The translations under genes and the position numbers were made by a program. From the NCBI GenBank assembly GCA_026418625.1, contig JAOABA010000044.1, forward strand, positions 1 through 50,020: a stretch of 50,020 nt of DNA. The letters run 5' to 3'. The notes under the pieces were generated by a model. That model saw only the letters and a program-made list of their open reading frames with translations. It was not told the DNA's origin and did no database searches. This DNA is from Candidatus Kapaibacterium sp. (lineage in GTDB: Bacteria; Bacteroidota; Ignavibacteria; Kapaibacteriales; UBA2268). Shown here one piece after another: positions 8,186-17,335 of the stretch; within the stretch, counting starts at the first letter, position 1; each line of letters begins with the position of its first letter.

Positions 8186-11100
8186 ATGTCTCATATCCTT
8201 TGTAATGAAGCATTAAAAAAACTGAAAAAATTCAGTTTGAATGAAATTTATTCAGAAGCTATCATAAATGATAAGCCATTTGATTTAGTTTTTATTTTCC
8301 CGACAGGTAAATATGTAAGATACTTTAAACAGAATTTTATTAAAGAATACTATTCAAAACATAAAAAGCCTCTGTCATATTTGAAAATATTTACCCTGCA
8401 GAGCTTCATACAAGTTGTATTTAACTCCCTTGAACTGTCAAAAGAATATAAATTATTATCAGATGGATATCGTTTAGCTCTTTTCGAGGAAGCAGTCGAA
8501 AAATCAAATTTAAAATTTTATAAATCTAAATCAAAAAAAATATCCAATTCTGTCCTAATAAAGCTTTTTTCATTGATATATGGTTTGCGAGAGGATGGTA
8601 TAACTCTTGAAAAACTTAAAAACGACTTTAATTCTATTAGTAACTCATTACCTGAAAATTTAAGTTACTTCACTGACACTCACAGGATGGCAGATATAAT
8701 TAAAATTTATGAAAGTTATGAAAATCTGCTGTCAGGAAAGCACATAGATTTTCCTAAATTGCTTTTGTTAACAATAGAAGAATTAAACAAAATAAGCATA
8801 CCTGAATTTCAGCAAAAAATCAGAGAAATTTTAGGTAATGATTCAAAAATTTATTTAGATGGTTTCACCGATTTCAAGAAACCAGAAATATCATTTTTAT
8901 CTTTTTTCGTTTCCTCTTCTAATCCTTTTGGAATTCATATTGATTACGCATTTAATCCATTAAAGCAAAACGGAAACGGTCCTCTTTTTGGTAATCTTGA
9001 AGATATTATAATTAATTTTCATAATTCAGGTTTTCATCTGATTACTTTATCAGATTATCCAAATGAAAAAATAAAAGACGAAGATGAAATTTTTAATAAA
9101 ATAAATGTATCTACTAAACAGGTATTATTTTCTGATACACACGGATACCTAAGAAGGTGGCTTTTCAATACCGAAAAGGAACTGAAAAATCCTAATCTTT
9201 CGAAATTTATTAAAATTCTTATTGCTGAAAATAGAAAAGAAGAAACAAAGTATATCGCTAAATTGATAAGATATTTAATTAATTTTAAGGGATATTCTCC
9301 AAACGAAATATGTGTTTGCTCCAGACAACCTGAACATTATTCCGGTCTTTTTCGAGAAATATTCACAAGATACAAAATTCCCTCAAACATTACAGACAGA
9401 TTTAATTTAGCACAGTCCCCTGTTGTAAATGCTATCTTGTCAATCTTGGAAATAATTAACCGTGGATTTAGAATTGAGGACGTTGAAAGAGCTTTAAACA
9501 ATTCATACCTTTGCTTTGACCAAAACAACAATTCTAAAAAAATTGACAAAAGAAACTTAATAAATGCCGCAAAACAACTAAGAATAAAAGGTGGAAATTT
9601 TTTAGGCAGAGAAAATGACTGGTTAAGAAAATTGGAAAGCTTTACTAACAATTTGAAAAATGCAAGATCTCTCGAAACAACTCAGACAGGCGATGAACTT
9701 GAATTGAAAAAAATGACAACTAAGCTCGAGAGCATTCAAAATGCTAACGAAGATTTTAAACTTTTTCTCGATCTTTTAAAATTTAACACAAAAAAATTGA
9801 ACGTTTTTGACTTCCAAAGCATCGTTAGTGAAATAATAAAAAAATTTCAAATCATCAATATTATCGAGAAAAATTACTTTTCAATTTTAGAAGATAACAC
9901 ATTAGATAGATTTTGGAAAAATTTATTACTCGAACAATGTGAAAATGATGCTAAAGCTATTGAAAGTTTCATAAAAATTCTTGAGGAAATGACTTTGGTC
10001 ATTAGTGATTTAATGCCAAATCTTACAACTTCTATTGAATTTTACATCGATAAATTAAAAACTTCAATAACTAACACTAAATACCAAATTAGCGAAAAAC
10101 AGGGTTATGGTGTTACTGTTACATCAATCGAACAAACAAGGGGCATTCCTTTCAAGGTTATGTTTCTATGTGGAGCAATTGATGGAGAATTTTTATTAAA
10201 ATATACACCAAATCAATTTTTAGGAATCGAACTTCCTGATTCGGAAAAGAGACATATTCATAATGAAAGGATGCTCTTTTATCAATTTCTTACAAACACA
10301 CCTGAATATTTTGAAACAAATGAAAAACAAATTTTTATTAGTTATTTCAAAAATGATGACTCCGGCGAAAAAGTTCGTTCTCCCTTTATTGACGCTCTTT
10401 TAAAGATTTCAACATTGAATGAGGATGGTTGTATAATTGATTTAACCGCTATTAATAAAATTGAGGAATCTACTCAAAACGATTTTTCTACTCCAAATTA
10501 TGAGAATGACTGGTTGAAATCCATTTCAAATATTGAGGAACTCTATTATCAAATATCCAAGTCTGATTTATCTAATTTTGAAAAAGTAATTTCTCTTGAA
10601 CATCAAGTTAATCTTGATTTTATTAAAAAATACAGACAAAGACCGCTTGAATTAACCAACTTAGAGGAATCATCAAGCTCAACTAATGATAAAAATGACT
10701 CTAACTCAGAAAATAATCAAGATAGAATCTATTCTATTACTGAATTAGAAACTTATTCTGCCTGTCCTTTTAAATATTTTATAAAATACTTTTTGAATAT
10801 CGAAGAGCCATTAGTTATTGATTATTCTATACCTGCAGTGGAGATTGGAAGCTTGCTTCACCGTGTTCTTTATAAATTCTATAAAGAAATACAGTTAAAT
10901 CAATCATTAAATCCTGATGAATTAAATCAGTATGATGAAATAATTAAATTCCTTCAAAAAATAGGTAACAATCAAAAACCTGTGATTTTATATCCTGATA
11001 AGAAAGACTATTACCTATCAGTCCTTAAACAACTTACAAACGAAGAATTTCAGAAGATTAAATTCGAGCATCCCTTCTATGACTTGGATAGGGAAAGTAT

Positions 11101-11782
11101 TCTGGGTGTTCAAAAAATTCCCGGTTTTCTTGAAATTTGGCTCAATGCTGAAATAGAAAAGCATAACAACTGGGTATTTTTGCCTGCTTTATTTGAATTC
11201 TCTTTTGGTCTAACAAAAGATCCTTTAGATTTTGGACCAGTCTTGATAGACAATCATTTCAAACTTAAAGGTAAAATTGATAGGATTGAATTTGCTGTAA
11301 TTGATAATAAATTGAGTTTTATGATTTCTGATTACAAAAGTAATTTCAATTATTTAGCTAAATTAAGTGACATTCTTGATGGAACTTCATTTCAAATGCC
11401 TTTATATCTAATTGCAGCAAAAAATATATTTATGAAAATAAAAAAAGATATAAATGCTTCAGGAGCTGTCTATTATAATCTTAAGCCAAAATACAAAGAT
11501 GGTAAAATACAATATTTCACTTGTTTAATGATACCACCATCGAACCCTATCAAACAGCTTTTAGGGAAGTCAAAGAGTCAATTCCTTGTTAGCGATAATG
11601 AACTAAACGATGTTCTTAATAAATCTATGGAACACTCAAAGAATGTAGTTGATAATATCTCATCTTTGATTTTTCCTGTAAATCCTTTAGATGCAAGTGT
11701 ATGCAGAAATTGCAGTTATATTTCCGCTTGTAGAATCAAAGAAAAGAAACTAATTTTGGAAGATAATTCTGTTGAAACGTAA
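8186..11782 (+). CDS. addB: AddB-type PD-(D/E)XK nuclease (recombination repair)
   Basis: A 1198-residue protein of the AddB/RexB type, the inactivated-helicase plus nuclease subunit of the AddAB complex that processes double-strand breaks. The C-terminal nuclease domain has the motif ISDYKS with Asp1049 and Lys1051. The four cysteines that bind the structural Fe-S cluster are present: Cys860 in SACPFKYF, then Cys1173, Cys1176 and Cys1182 in CRNCSYISAC. That C-x2-C-x5-C spacing is the one I recall for B. subtilis AddB. The N-terminus has PTGKYV near residue 39, a Walker-A-like remnant. AddA is not in the window. The gene lies 2 nt after the Lon-like gene. Confidence 0.88.
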   Translation: MSHILCNEALKKLKKFSLNEIYSEAIINDKPFDLVFIFPTGKYVRYFKQNFIKEYYSKHKKPLSYLKIFTLQSFIQVVFNSLELSKEYKLLSDGYRLALFEEAVEKSNLKFYKSKSKKISNSVLIKLFSLIYGLREDGITLEKLKNDFNSISNSLPENLSYFTDTHRMADIIKIYESYENLLSGKHIDFPKLLLLTIEELNKISIPEFQQKIREILGNDSKIYLDGFTDFKKPEISFLSFFVSSSNPFGIHIDYAFNPLKQNGNGPLFGNLEDIIINFHNSGFHLITLSDYPNEKIKDEDEIFNKINVSTKQVLFSDTHGYLRRWLFNTEKELKNPNLSKFIKILIAENRKEETKYIAKLIRYLINFKGYSPNEICVCSRQPEHYSGLFREIFTRYKIPSNITDRFNLAQSPVVNAILSILEIINRGFRIEDVERALNNSYLCFDQNNNSKKIDKRNLINAAKQLRIKGGNFLGRENDWLRKLESFTNNLKNARSLETTQTGDELELKKMTTKLESIQNANEDFKLFLDLLKFNTKKLNVFDFQSIVSEIIKKFQIINIIEKNYFSILEDNTLDRFWKNLLLEQCENDAKAIESFIKILEEMTLVISDLMPNLTTSIEFYIDKLKTSITNTKYQISEKQGYGVTVTSIEQTRGIPFKVMFLCGAIDGEFLLKYTPNQFLGIELPDSEKRHIHNERMLFYQFLTNTPEYFETNEKQIFISYFKNDDSGEKVRSPFIDALLKISTLNEDGCIIDLTAINKIEESTQNDFSTPNYENDWLKSISNIEELYYQISKSDLSNFEKVISLEHQVNLDFIKKYRQRPLELTNLEESSSSTNDKNDSNSENNQDRIYSITELETYSACPFKYFIKYFLNIEEPLVIDYSIPAVEIGSLLHRVLYKFYKEIQLNQSLNPDELNQYDEIIKFLQKIGNNQKPVILYPDKKDYYLSVLKQLTNEEFQKIKFEHPFYDLDRESILGVQKIPGFLEIWLNAEIEKHNNWVFLPALFEFSFGLTKDPLDFGPVLIDNHFKLKGKIDRIEFAVIDNKLSFMISDYKSNFNYLAKLSDILDGTSFQMPLYLIAAKNIFMKIKKDINASGAVYYNLKPKYKDGKIQYFTCLMIPPSNPIKQLLGKSKSQFLVSDNELNDVLNKSMEHSKNVVDNISSLIFPVNPLDASVCRNCSYISACRIKEKKLILEDNSVET

Positions 11783-11801
11783 TAATTTTTTGGAGATAAA
11801 A

Positions 11802-12068
11802 ATGAAAGTTAAAATTGAAAAATTAAGTGAAAATGAAATAGCTGAAAAAGGAGTTAAAAATTGGCCCATCTGGACCAAGGAAGCCTCTGAATTTGATTGG
11901 TATTATGATTCTCAGGAACAATGTCTATTTCTCGAAGGAAAGGTAATTGTAAAAACAAATGAGGGGGATTACGAAATCAACAAAGGGGATTTTGTAACTT
12001 TTCCTCAAGGTCTTGAATGTATTTGGAAAGTATTAGAACCTGTAAAGAAACATTATAAATTCGGATAA
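11802..12068 (+). CDS. Cupin_3 (DUF861) protein
   Basis: A small single-domain cupin of 88 residues. The C-terminal half GDFVTFPQGLECIWKVLEP with KHYKF matches the cupin_3/DUF861 family, which includes ureidoglycine aminohydrolase-like and EutQ-like barrels. The frame begins at 11772 inside addB, but GGAG at 11792-11795 sits 6 nt before the ATG at 11802, so that start is chosen. Small stand-alone members are widespread and mostly unassigned. Only one histidine is visible, so classical metal binding is doubtful. It closes the Lon-AddB operon. Confidence 0.85.
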   Translation: MKVKIEKLSENEIAEKGVKNWPIWTKEASEFDWYYDSQEQCLFLEGKVIVKTNEGDYEINKGDFVTFPQGLECIWKVLEPVKKHYKFG

Positions 12069-12083
12069 GACCTTTTGAATTTG

Positions 12084-12157
12084 TGGGCCCTGAGGGACTT
12101 GAACCCCCAACCTACGGATTATGAGTCCGCCGCTCTAACCAGTTGAGCTAAGGGCCC
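12084..12157 (-). tRNA. tRNA with anticodon CAU (Met or Ile2)
   Basis: The minus strand folds as a 74-nt tRNA: acceptor arm GGGCCCT with AGGGCCC, D-arm TTAGCTCAACTGGTTAGAGC, anticodon stem GCGGACTCATAATCCGT region and T-arm with GGTTCAAGTCC. The anticodon CAT is at the complement of 12121-12123. The 3' CCA is not encoded. CAU tRNAs are either elongator Met or, after lysidine modification by TilS, Ile for AUA codons. The acceptor and GGTTCAAGTCC arm recall the Ile2 type, but sequence alone does not settle it. It does not look like the initiator, because the acceptor start is fully paired (G1-C72). Confidence 0.93.
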
Positions 12158-12196
12158 CCAAAAAAGGATTACAAAATTAAGAAAAAACTTTTAAAT

Positions 12197-12976
12197 TTAA
12201 TAATTAAAAAGTCCTAAAAATAGTCCAAATTGAACAGTAAAACCGTTAGCATCTATTTTATCAGGAACATTTATTAGTTTAGCAGTTCTATTGAAAGTCC
12301 AATCACCACTGAAAGATAAAGCATATCCAGCATTAGCTCTAATCATAAAGAATGGAGTCAAAGCATATTCGAAATTAACGTTTGGTTGAACAAAATAGAA
12401 ATTACCCTCAGCTCTATTTAAAAACTTATTCAAATCTCCAATTGCTTGGAATCCATCCCAAGAAACTTCAGCCGGTGCCTGATAAACCTCGATAGTTCTA
12501 TTGCCCCAACCGAAAGTTAAGCCGGGAATTAATGCTAATGACTTCATCAAAATAATTCCATAGTCAATTGATATGCCTTGAAAACTTAAAGAATATTCTA
12601 CGTGTTTGTTTAGATTGATAACTGTATCTTTTTTTTCAACTGACTTACTTCCTCCCATACCTAAGAAACCAAGTCTGACATTTGGTATAATGCCAATCGC
12701 AGTAAAGCCTTGAACACCTGAGAGAAAAATTGGAGCAGACAATGCATTTTCAGGAAAACGATATGTTGGTTCTAATAATTTTTTATTAAGTTCATCAAAA
12801 TTAGTGAAAATAAATGTTCCAGTATATCCTCCGCCAATAGCAAAATAAGGGGGTTTCTCTTCTTTTATTGTTGCTGATTCAAATTCCAGCTCATCTAATC
12901 TGTCATCCTGAGAAAATAACTTGCCGTTGACAAACAAAAAGCAAAAAATAATTAATAAAAATAAATAGACTTTCAT
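12197..12976 (-). CDS. Probable outer-membrane beta-barrel protein
   Basis: A 259-residue exported protein. Residues 1-22 (MKVYLFLLIIFCFLFVNGKL then FSQ) are a signal peptide ending in S-Q. The mature part alternates hydrophobic and polar residues with repeated aromatic turns (YFAIGGGYTGTFIF, LIPGLTFGWGNRTIEVY, FFMIRANAGYALSF) and ends in GLFLGLFNY. The aromatic last residue and strand pattern fit an outer-membrane barrel, similar in style to family members seen near OmpA-type proteins. No specific family is recognised. A GAGGAA ribosome binding site precedes the ATG. Confidence 0.65.
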   Translation of the reverse strand: MKVYLFLLIIFCFLFVNGKLFSQDDRLDELEFESATIKEEKPPYFAIGGGYTGTFIFTNFDELNKKLLEPTYRFPENALSAPIFLSGVQGFTAIGIIPNVRLGFLGMGGSKSVEKKDTVINLNKHVEYSLSFQGISIDYGIILMKSLALIPGLTFGWGNRTIEVYQAPAEVSWDGFQAIGDLNKFLNRAEGNFYFVQPNVNFEYALTPFFMIRANAGYALSFSGDWTFNRTAKLINVPDKIDANGFTVQFGLFLGLFNY

Positions 12977-13080
12977 AAGTTCCTCAATTAATATTTTTTT
13001 AAAAGTTTATTTCAAAAAAAATAAATTACATCAATCAGATGAATTAATCAAACAAAATAGTATTCAAAAGTAGGAAGTAT

Positions 13081-14523
13081 TTAGATTTCTAATAATCTTA
13101 ATATTTTTTCTTCAATCTGAAAATAATCTTTAGTCTTAAGTAAATTGATAAATTCTAATTGAAAGTCCAGATACTTTTCGGAATTTAATTCTATGGATTT
13201 TATAATTAACTTTGTTGTCATTTCAATGAGGTTAAGTTTTGCGAAAACTTTTGCTAATTCAAAATAACCATCAGACCAAGCAGGATTTAAATGAACAACT
13301 TTTTGGAAAGCAGTTTTTGCTTCGTCGAATTGACTGAGTTCATAAAGTGTTAAACCATAATCAAACCAAAAGTCAATATTATTTGGGTTTAGTTCTAATG
13401 CCTTTCGATAGCAAACAATTGCTTGTTTTGGTTTATCTAAATCGTTTAATAATTCTGCCTTAGCATACCAAAGCTCTGGGTTTTTGTTATTTAAATTAAT
13501 TGCATAATCATAATCATTGAGGGCTTTTTTCAACTGATTTGTAGATTCGTAACAAATACCTCTACCAAAAAAAAGCTGATAATTATCGGGTTCTAATTCA
13601 ATTGATTTAGAAAATAACTTAATAGCTTCGTCATAATTGCCCAAATCACCTTGCAAACTCGCTAAATTAAATAAGGAGTCAAGGTCGTCTGGTTCAATTT
13701 TAAGAGCATTTTTAAAGCAACTGACAGCTTCAACTAATCTGTCCATACCAGAATAACAGGTTCCAAGGTAATACCAAGCATAATAAGCTTTTTCGTCAAT
13801 GGCTATAACGGTATTGAAACAATCAATAGCTTTATTATATTTGTTATTGTTTAAATAGGATATGCCCAAGTTAAGCCATAAAGCTGAATCATAAGGATTT
13901 GTATCAAGGGCTAATTTGTAATAATTTTCGGCATTAGTGTAATCCCCTTTGAAATAAAAACAATAAGCAAGTTCCATATAGGATTTAAACTGAAATTCAT
14001 TGCTATCTGTAAGTTCGGTGAAAATTTCGATAGCTTTTTCAAATTCAAATAAAGATTCATAGATGAGCCCTTTATTGAATTTATACTCTTCATTTTGGGG
14101 ATCATAACTAAGTGCTAAATCAATAAAATCAAGAGCTAAATTAGCCTTATCAGCATAAACCAAAGTAAAAGCTTTTTGATTGAGTAATTCTGAATCGGTA
14201 GGATTAATAGTTAAGGCTTTATCGAGAGTTTCAATTGCTTTTTGATAATTTTCGAGATTCAAAAGAGCTATACTTTTTTTCAAAAGTGCGTCAGTAGAAT
14301 ATGGCGATATTTCGAGCCACATTTCACAAAAATCAAGTGCTTCATCAAATCTTTCTTTGTCAAAACAGTAATCAATAATGCCTTCAATTACATCTATACT
14401 TGGCAAAGCAAAATTATTCTTACCTTCTTTATTCAAACTTTGACGATACTCTCTTATTTTTCTCTCCATATCATCAAAGCTTTTACTATCTAAATTTTCA
14501 TCTTCGAAATCTATGTTACTCAT
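13081..14523 (-). CDS. Tetratricopeptide repeat protein
   Basis: A 480-residue protein made almost wholly of TPR units, about eleven or twelve in tandem. Units such as NLENYQKAIETLDKALTINP, MDRLVEAVSCFKNALKIEP and LDKPKQAIVCYRKALELNP follow the 34-residue TPR pattern with W/L-G-Y-A-F-A-P positions. No signal peptide or catalytic domain is seen, so it should be a cytoplasmic scaffold. The frame extends upstream to 14598 with a hydrophobic leader, but the ATG at 14523 gives an acidic N-terminus (SNIDFEDENLD) typical of a soluble protein and is preferred. It lies downstream of the histidine kinase on the same strand. Confidence 0.88.
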   Translation of the reverse strand: MSNIDFEDENLDSKSFDDMERKIREYRQSLNKEGKNNFALPSIDVIEGIIDYCFDKERFDEALDFCEMWLEISPYSTDALLKKSIALLNLENYQKAIETLDKALTINPTDSELLNQKAFTLVYADKANLALDFIDLALSYDPQNEEYKFNKGLIYESLFEFEKAIEIFTELTDSNEFQFKSYMELAYCFYFKGDYTNAENYYKLALDTNPYDSALWLNLGISYLNNNKYNKAIDCFNTVIAIDEKAYYAWYYLGTCYSGMDRLVEAVSCFKNALKIEPDDLDSLFNLASLQGDLGNYDEAIKLFSKSIELEPDNYQLFFGRGICYESTNQLKKALNDYDYAINLNNKNPELWYAKAELLNDLDKPKQAIVCYRKALELNPNNIDFWFDYGLTLYELSQFDEAKTAFQKVVHLNPAWSDGYFELAKVFAKLNLIEMTTKLIIKSIELNSEKYLDFQLEFINLLKTKDYFQIEEKILRLLEI

Positions 14524-14642
14524 TTTATTTACAACTATAATAATAAACCTTACAACTTTGTAATTTTTTGGGAAAAAAACAAAAAAACTTTTCCCCAATT
14601 TCTTTTAGAAATTGATTAATAAGAAAACAAAGATTGTAATAG

Positions 14643-16838
14643 CTATGACGTTACATAAGGCAATGTAATTGAGAATATCTTAATATCATTTTTACCTAAA
14701 CTATCAACTGCAACAGTCCCATTCATTACTCTTATGAATGAACTTGCTAAGGCAAGGTTCAGAAATATATCATTATTATCTTTTTCAATGAGTTCAATAG
14801 CGTTAAATGAATTAGATTTGTATAAACCTATAAATTCATCAACAATACCATTAGCATTTGATATTAATTGAATTTCTGTGCTATTTTCAAGTTGATTTTC
14901 TTTAGCAAAAATTTCAACTATTTTTTTCTCTTCACCTGCAGTTATTGATTTAGAAGCAAAGAATAAAGCATTTGTAAGCAATTCAGGAACTACAAAGCAT
15001 TTTGCTCTCTTACTTTCATCATCAGAAGTAATATGAATATAATTTTGAGTGTATTCCGAATCAAAGCTTTTTTTCAGATTTTGTATCACTTCCTCGAAAT
15101 TGACTAATTTAGCTTTTTCGAAGATGTTACTACCGCTTTCCAAAATATAATCATCCATATCAGAGACTATTGTAAATAATTCCTCGGAGCTTTTCAATGC
15201 TTCATTTGAGAAAGTTTCTAATTCATTTTCATCAGCAAAACTTTTTGTATTGATTAGTTGAATATTTCCAATTAATGAAGTTAATATATTTCTAAACTTA
15301 TGACTAAGTTTAGTCATAAAATAAGTTTTTTGTTCATTTGCTTCTTTCGTGAGCTGCTCTGCTAAGCGAATTTGTTTTGATTTAATCAGTCTTAATTCTT
15401 CTGCTATTTTATCTTTTGTAACATCTCTACCAATAGCATAAATTAATTTATCCTTGTTCGAGAACGTGAAAATCCAGCTAATCCAGATTGAAGACCCATT
15501 GGCAGATTTCATTTTTGTAAGGGACTTCAAAGAAAACTCATTTTTGTAATTAACAGCATCTCTAAATATTTTAGTTAGTTCTTCTTTGTCTTCTGCCAAT
15601 TCATAAATGCTTTTACCATACACTTCGTTCGGTGATATTCCAAATATTTCTTCAAATGCTGGATTGAGCGATTTCCAAATTCCATCATAATTTAATACAC
15701 CAATAATGTCTTTAGAAGCCATAAGTATTCTTCTTTGGGATCTTGTCATTTTTTCAGCAATTTCTATAGCTCTTGTCTTACTTGAAATCATTGATAAAAT
15801 GAACAGAAAAATTACAAAAGTAATGGCTAAAGAGCCAACCAAAACAAAATTAGGTATTATCGTTTCGAGGCTTCCGCCAAAATAAGGCACTGAGGAGAAA
15901 TTAATCATTAAATTTCTATCAGCAAATTGAAAATCCCTTCTATCAGCAAGTGCTGGTTTAAAATTGGTCTTTAATAAATCATAATTTGAAGAGTGAAATA
16001 TTTCTTCTTCTTTGCCATTATTATCTAATTGAGTAATGTTGAAAATAATACTTGTATCAGATGGACTACCTTTTCCGATAGCTGATTTAAAGAAATTATG
16101 AGTGTTAATCAACATTACAACTGCACTTTCGAAATTTTGATATCTGTCATTTTCCGTTTCTATCGAATAATTCTTTTTGTATACAGGGGAAATTATAAAC
16201 ATATAGAGAGAATCGTTAAACATTCGAAATGCAGGTGTAGAAATAGTTCTTCCTTCTTTTCTTGCTAATTCAACTTTTCCTTTTAATATATCATTTGTTG
16301 AAAAGTCAAAACCTCTCAACTTAAAGGTATCATTTTCTGGCACAATAAATTCAACCGGATAATAATATTCCCTATAACCACTTGGTTTAATTTGGTAATC
16401 ATAATATCCTTGTGATTGAACATAATGTATAAACTGATCCAAAAATGAATTATCAACCTTTTGCACAGACATTAAAGCAGTTATCGATGGATAAGTTTTT
16501 GTTGGGACTGAACCGTATAATAAAAAATAATCACGGACAACTTGAACCAAATTATCATACAAACCTCGCATTGATTGATGCACTTGAATTACAGAACGGT
16601 AATTCATATCTAAGCGGTTCATTATAGAAGTTATAGCTTTATCAAAAGCGGCTCGGTTATCACTAATTATTTTGTCTTTGGTAAAATAATATGCTAAGTA
16701 ACTAAGTGCAAGCATAACAACAAGCACTATATAGGCAGGATAAGATTTTTTAAAATCGAAAAGGACAGACCTTTTTTTGGCTGTCTGCTTCAAAACACTA
16801 TCAAGATTCAAATTTTCATTCATTAAATTGCTATCCAT
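14643..16838 (-). CDS. CHASE-PAS sensor histidine kinase, catalytic domain eroded
   Basis: A 731-residue membrane sensor. It has a transmembrane helix at about 35-52 and a periplasmic CHASE-type domain to about 320 (FLDQFIHYVQSQGYYDY with RGFDFSTNDILKGKVELAR). A second helix follows at 331-352, then a PAS domain at about 365-475. The HisKA-like helix contains His513 in LSHKFRN, where Lys replaces the usual acidic residue after His. The N-box is partly kept (ELLTNALFFAS, Asn623). The D-x-G-x-G box reads SNANGIV, and the G-L-G-L box reads FLNLALAS, so ATP binding is doubtful. A receiver gene lies 9 nt upstream in the same operon. It may act as a pseudokinase or ligand sensor, or an unusual kinase. 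Confidence 0.85.
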   Translation of the reverse strand: MDSNLMNENLNLDSVLKQTAKKRSVLFDFKKSYPAYIVLVVMLALSYLAYYFTKDKIISDNRAAFDKAITSIMNRLDMNYRSVIQVHQSMRGLYDNLVQVVRDYFLLYGSVPTKTYPSITALMSVQKVDNSFLDQFIHYVQSQGYYDYQIKPSGYREYYYPVEFIVPENDTFKLRGFDFSTNDILKGKVELARKEGRTISTPAFRMFNDSLYMFIISPVYKKNYSIETENDRYQNFESAVVMLINTHNFFKSAIGKGSPSDTSIIFNITQLDNNGKEEEIFHSSNYDLLKTNFKPALADRRDFQFADRNLMINFSSVPYFGGSLETIIPNFVLVGSLAITFVIFLFILSMISSKTRAIEIAEKMTRSQRRILMASKDIIGVLNYDGIWKSLNPAFEEIFGISPNEVYGKSIYELAEDKEELTKIFRDAVNYKNEFSLKSLTKMKSANGSSIWISWIFTFSNKDKLIYAIGRDVTKDKIAEELRLIKSKQIRLAEQLTKEANEQKTYFMTKLSHKFRNILTSLIGNIQLINTKSFADENELETFSNEALKSSEELFTIVSDMDDYILESGSNIFEKAKLVNFEEVIQNLKKSFDSEYTQNYIHITSDDESKRAKCFVVPELLTNALFFASKSITAGEEKKIVEIFAKENQLENSTEIQLISNANGIVDEFIGLYKSNSFNAIELIEKDNNDIFLNLALASSFIRVMNGTVAVDSLGKNDIKIFSITLPYVTS

Positions 16839-16847
16839 AGCTTTTCC

Positions 16848-17234
16848 TTATCCTTTTTTAATTTTGATTATATTTTCAATTTCACTTGGAAATGTATTAA
16901 TATTTATTGGTTTTGAAATAAAATAATCAAAACCTGCATTTAATAGATTGTCTTTTGTCAAGTTTCCAGATAAACCAGTAACTGCAATAATTGGAATAGA
17001 CTTATAATTTGGCATTTCCCTTATTTTTTCGAGCAATTGTGTTCCGTGAATATCTGGAAGTAAAATATCAATGAGAATTGCTGAAGCTTGATTGCTTTTT
17101 AACCATTCTAAAGAACCAAGACCGTTGTAAAAAGCAACGCATTCAAATCCTGCTTTGGTAAGAACAGTTGATAATAGCTTATTGACCGGTTTATTATCCT
17201 CAATAACACATATCAAAAAATTTTGAAAATCCAT
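16848..17234 (-). CDS. Single-domain response regulator receiver
   Basis: A 128-residue CheY-like receiver with no output domain. The acidic pair is Glu12-Asp13, the phospho-acceptor is Asp56 in LIDILLPD, and Thr86 and Lys108 (ISKPI) complete the active site. All are intact. It lies 9 nt ahead of the CHASE-PAS kinase, so it is probably the partner. With no DNA-binding domain, its output must be protein-protein contact or phosphorelay. Confidence 0.93.
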   Translation of the reverse strand: MDFQNFLICVIEDNKPVNKLLSTVLTKAGFECVAFYNGLGSLEWLKSNQASAILIDILLPDIHGTQLLEKIREMPNYKSIPIIAVTGLSGNLTKDNLLNAGFDYFISKPININTFPSEIENIIKIKKG

Positions 17235-17335
17235 TTTTAAATAATTCCTATTTAATTCCTAAATATATGTTATTTATCGGTATAATTTAATTTTTTTGAA
17301 TATTAATTTTGAAATTATTTAAAAAAAATAACTTA

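Noticed and set aside
13081-14598. Long N-terminus for the TPR protein with a hydrophobic leader
   Set aside because: The leader has no clear signal peptide cleavage site, and the ATG at 14523 starts an acidic soluble N-terminus.
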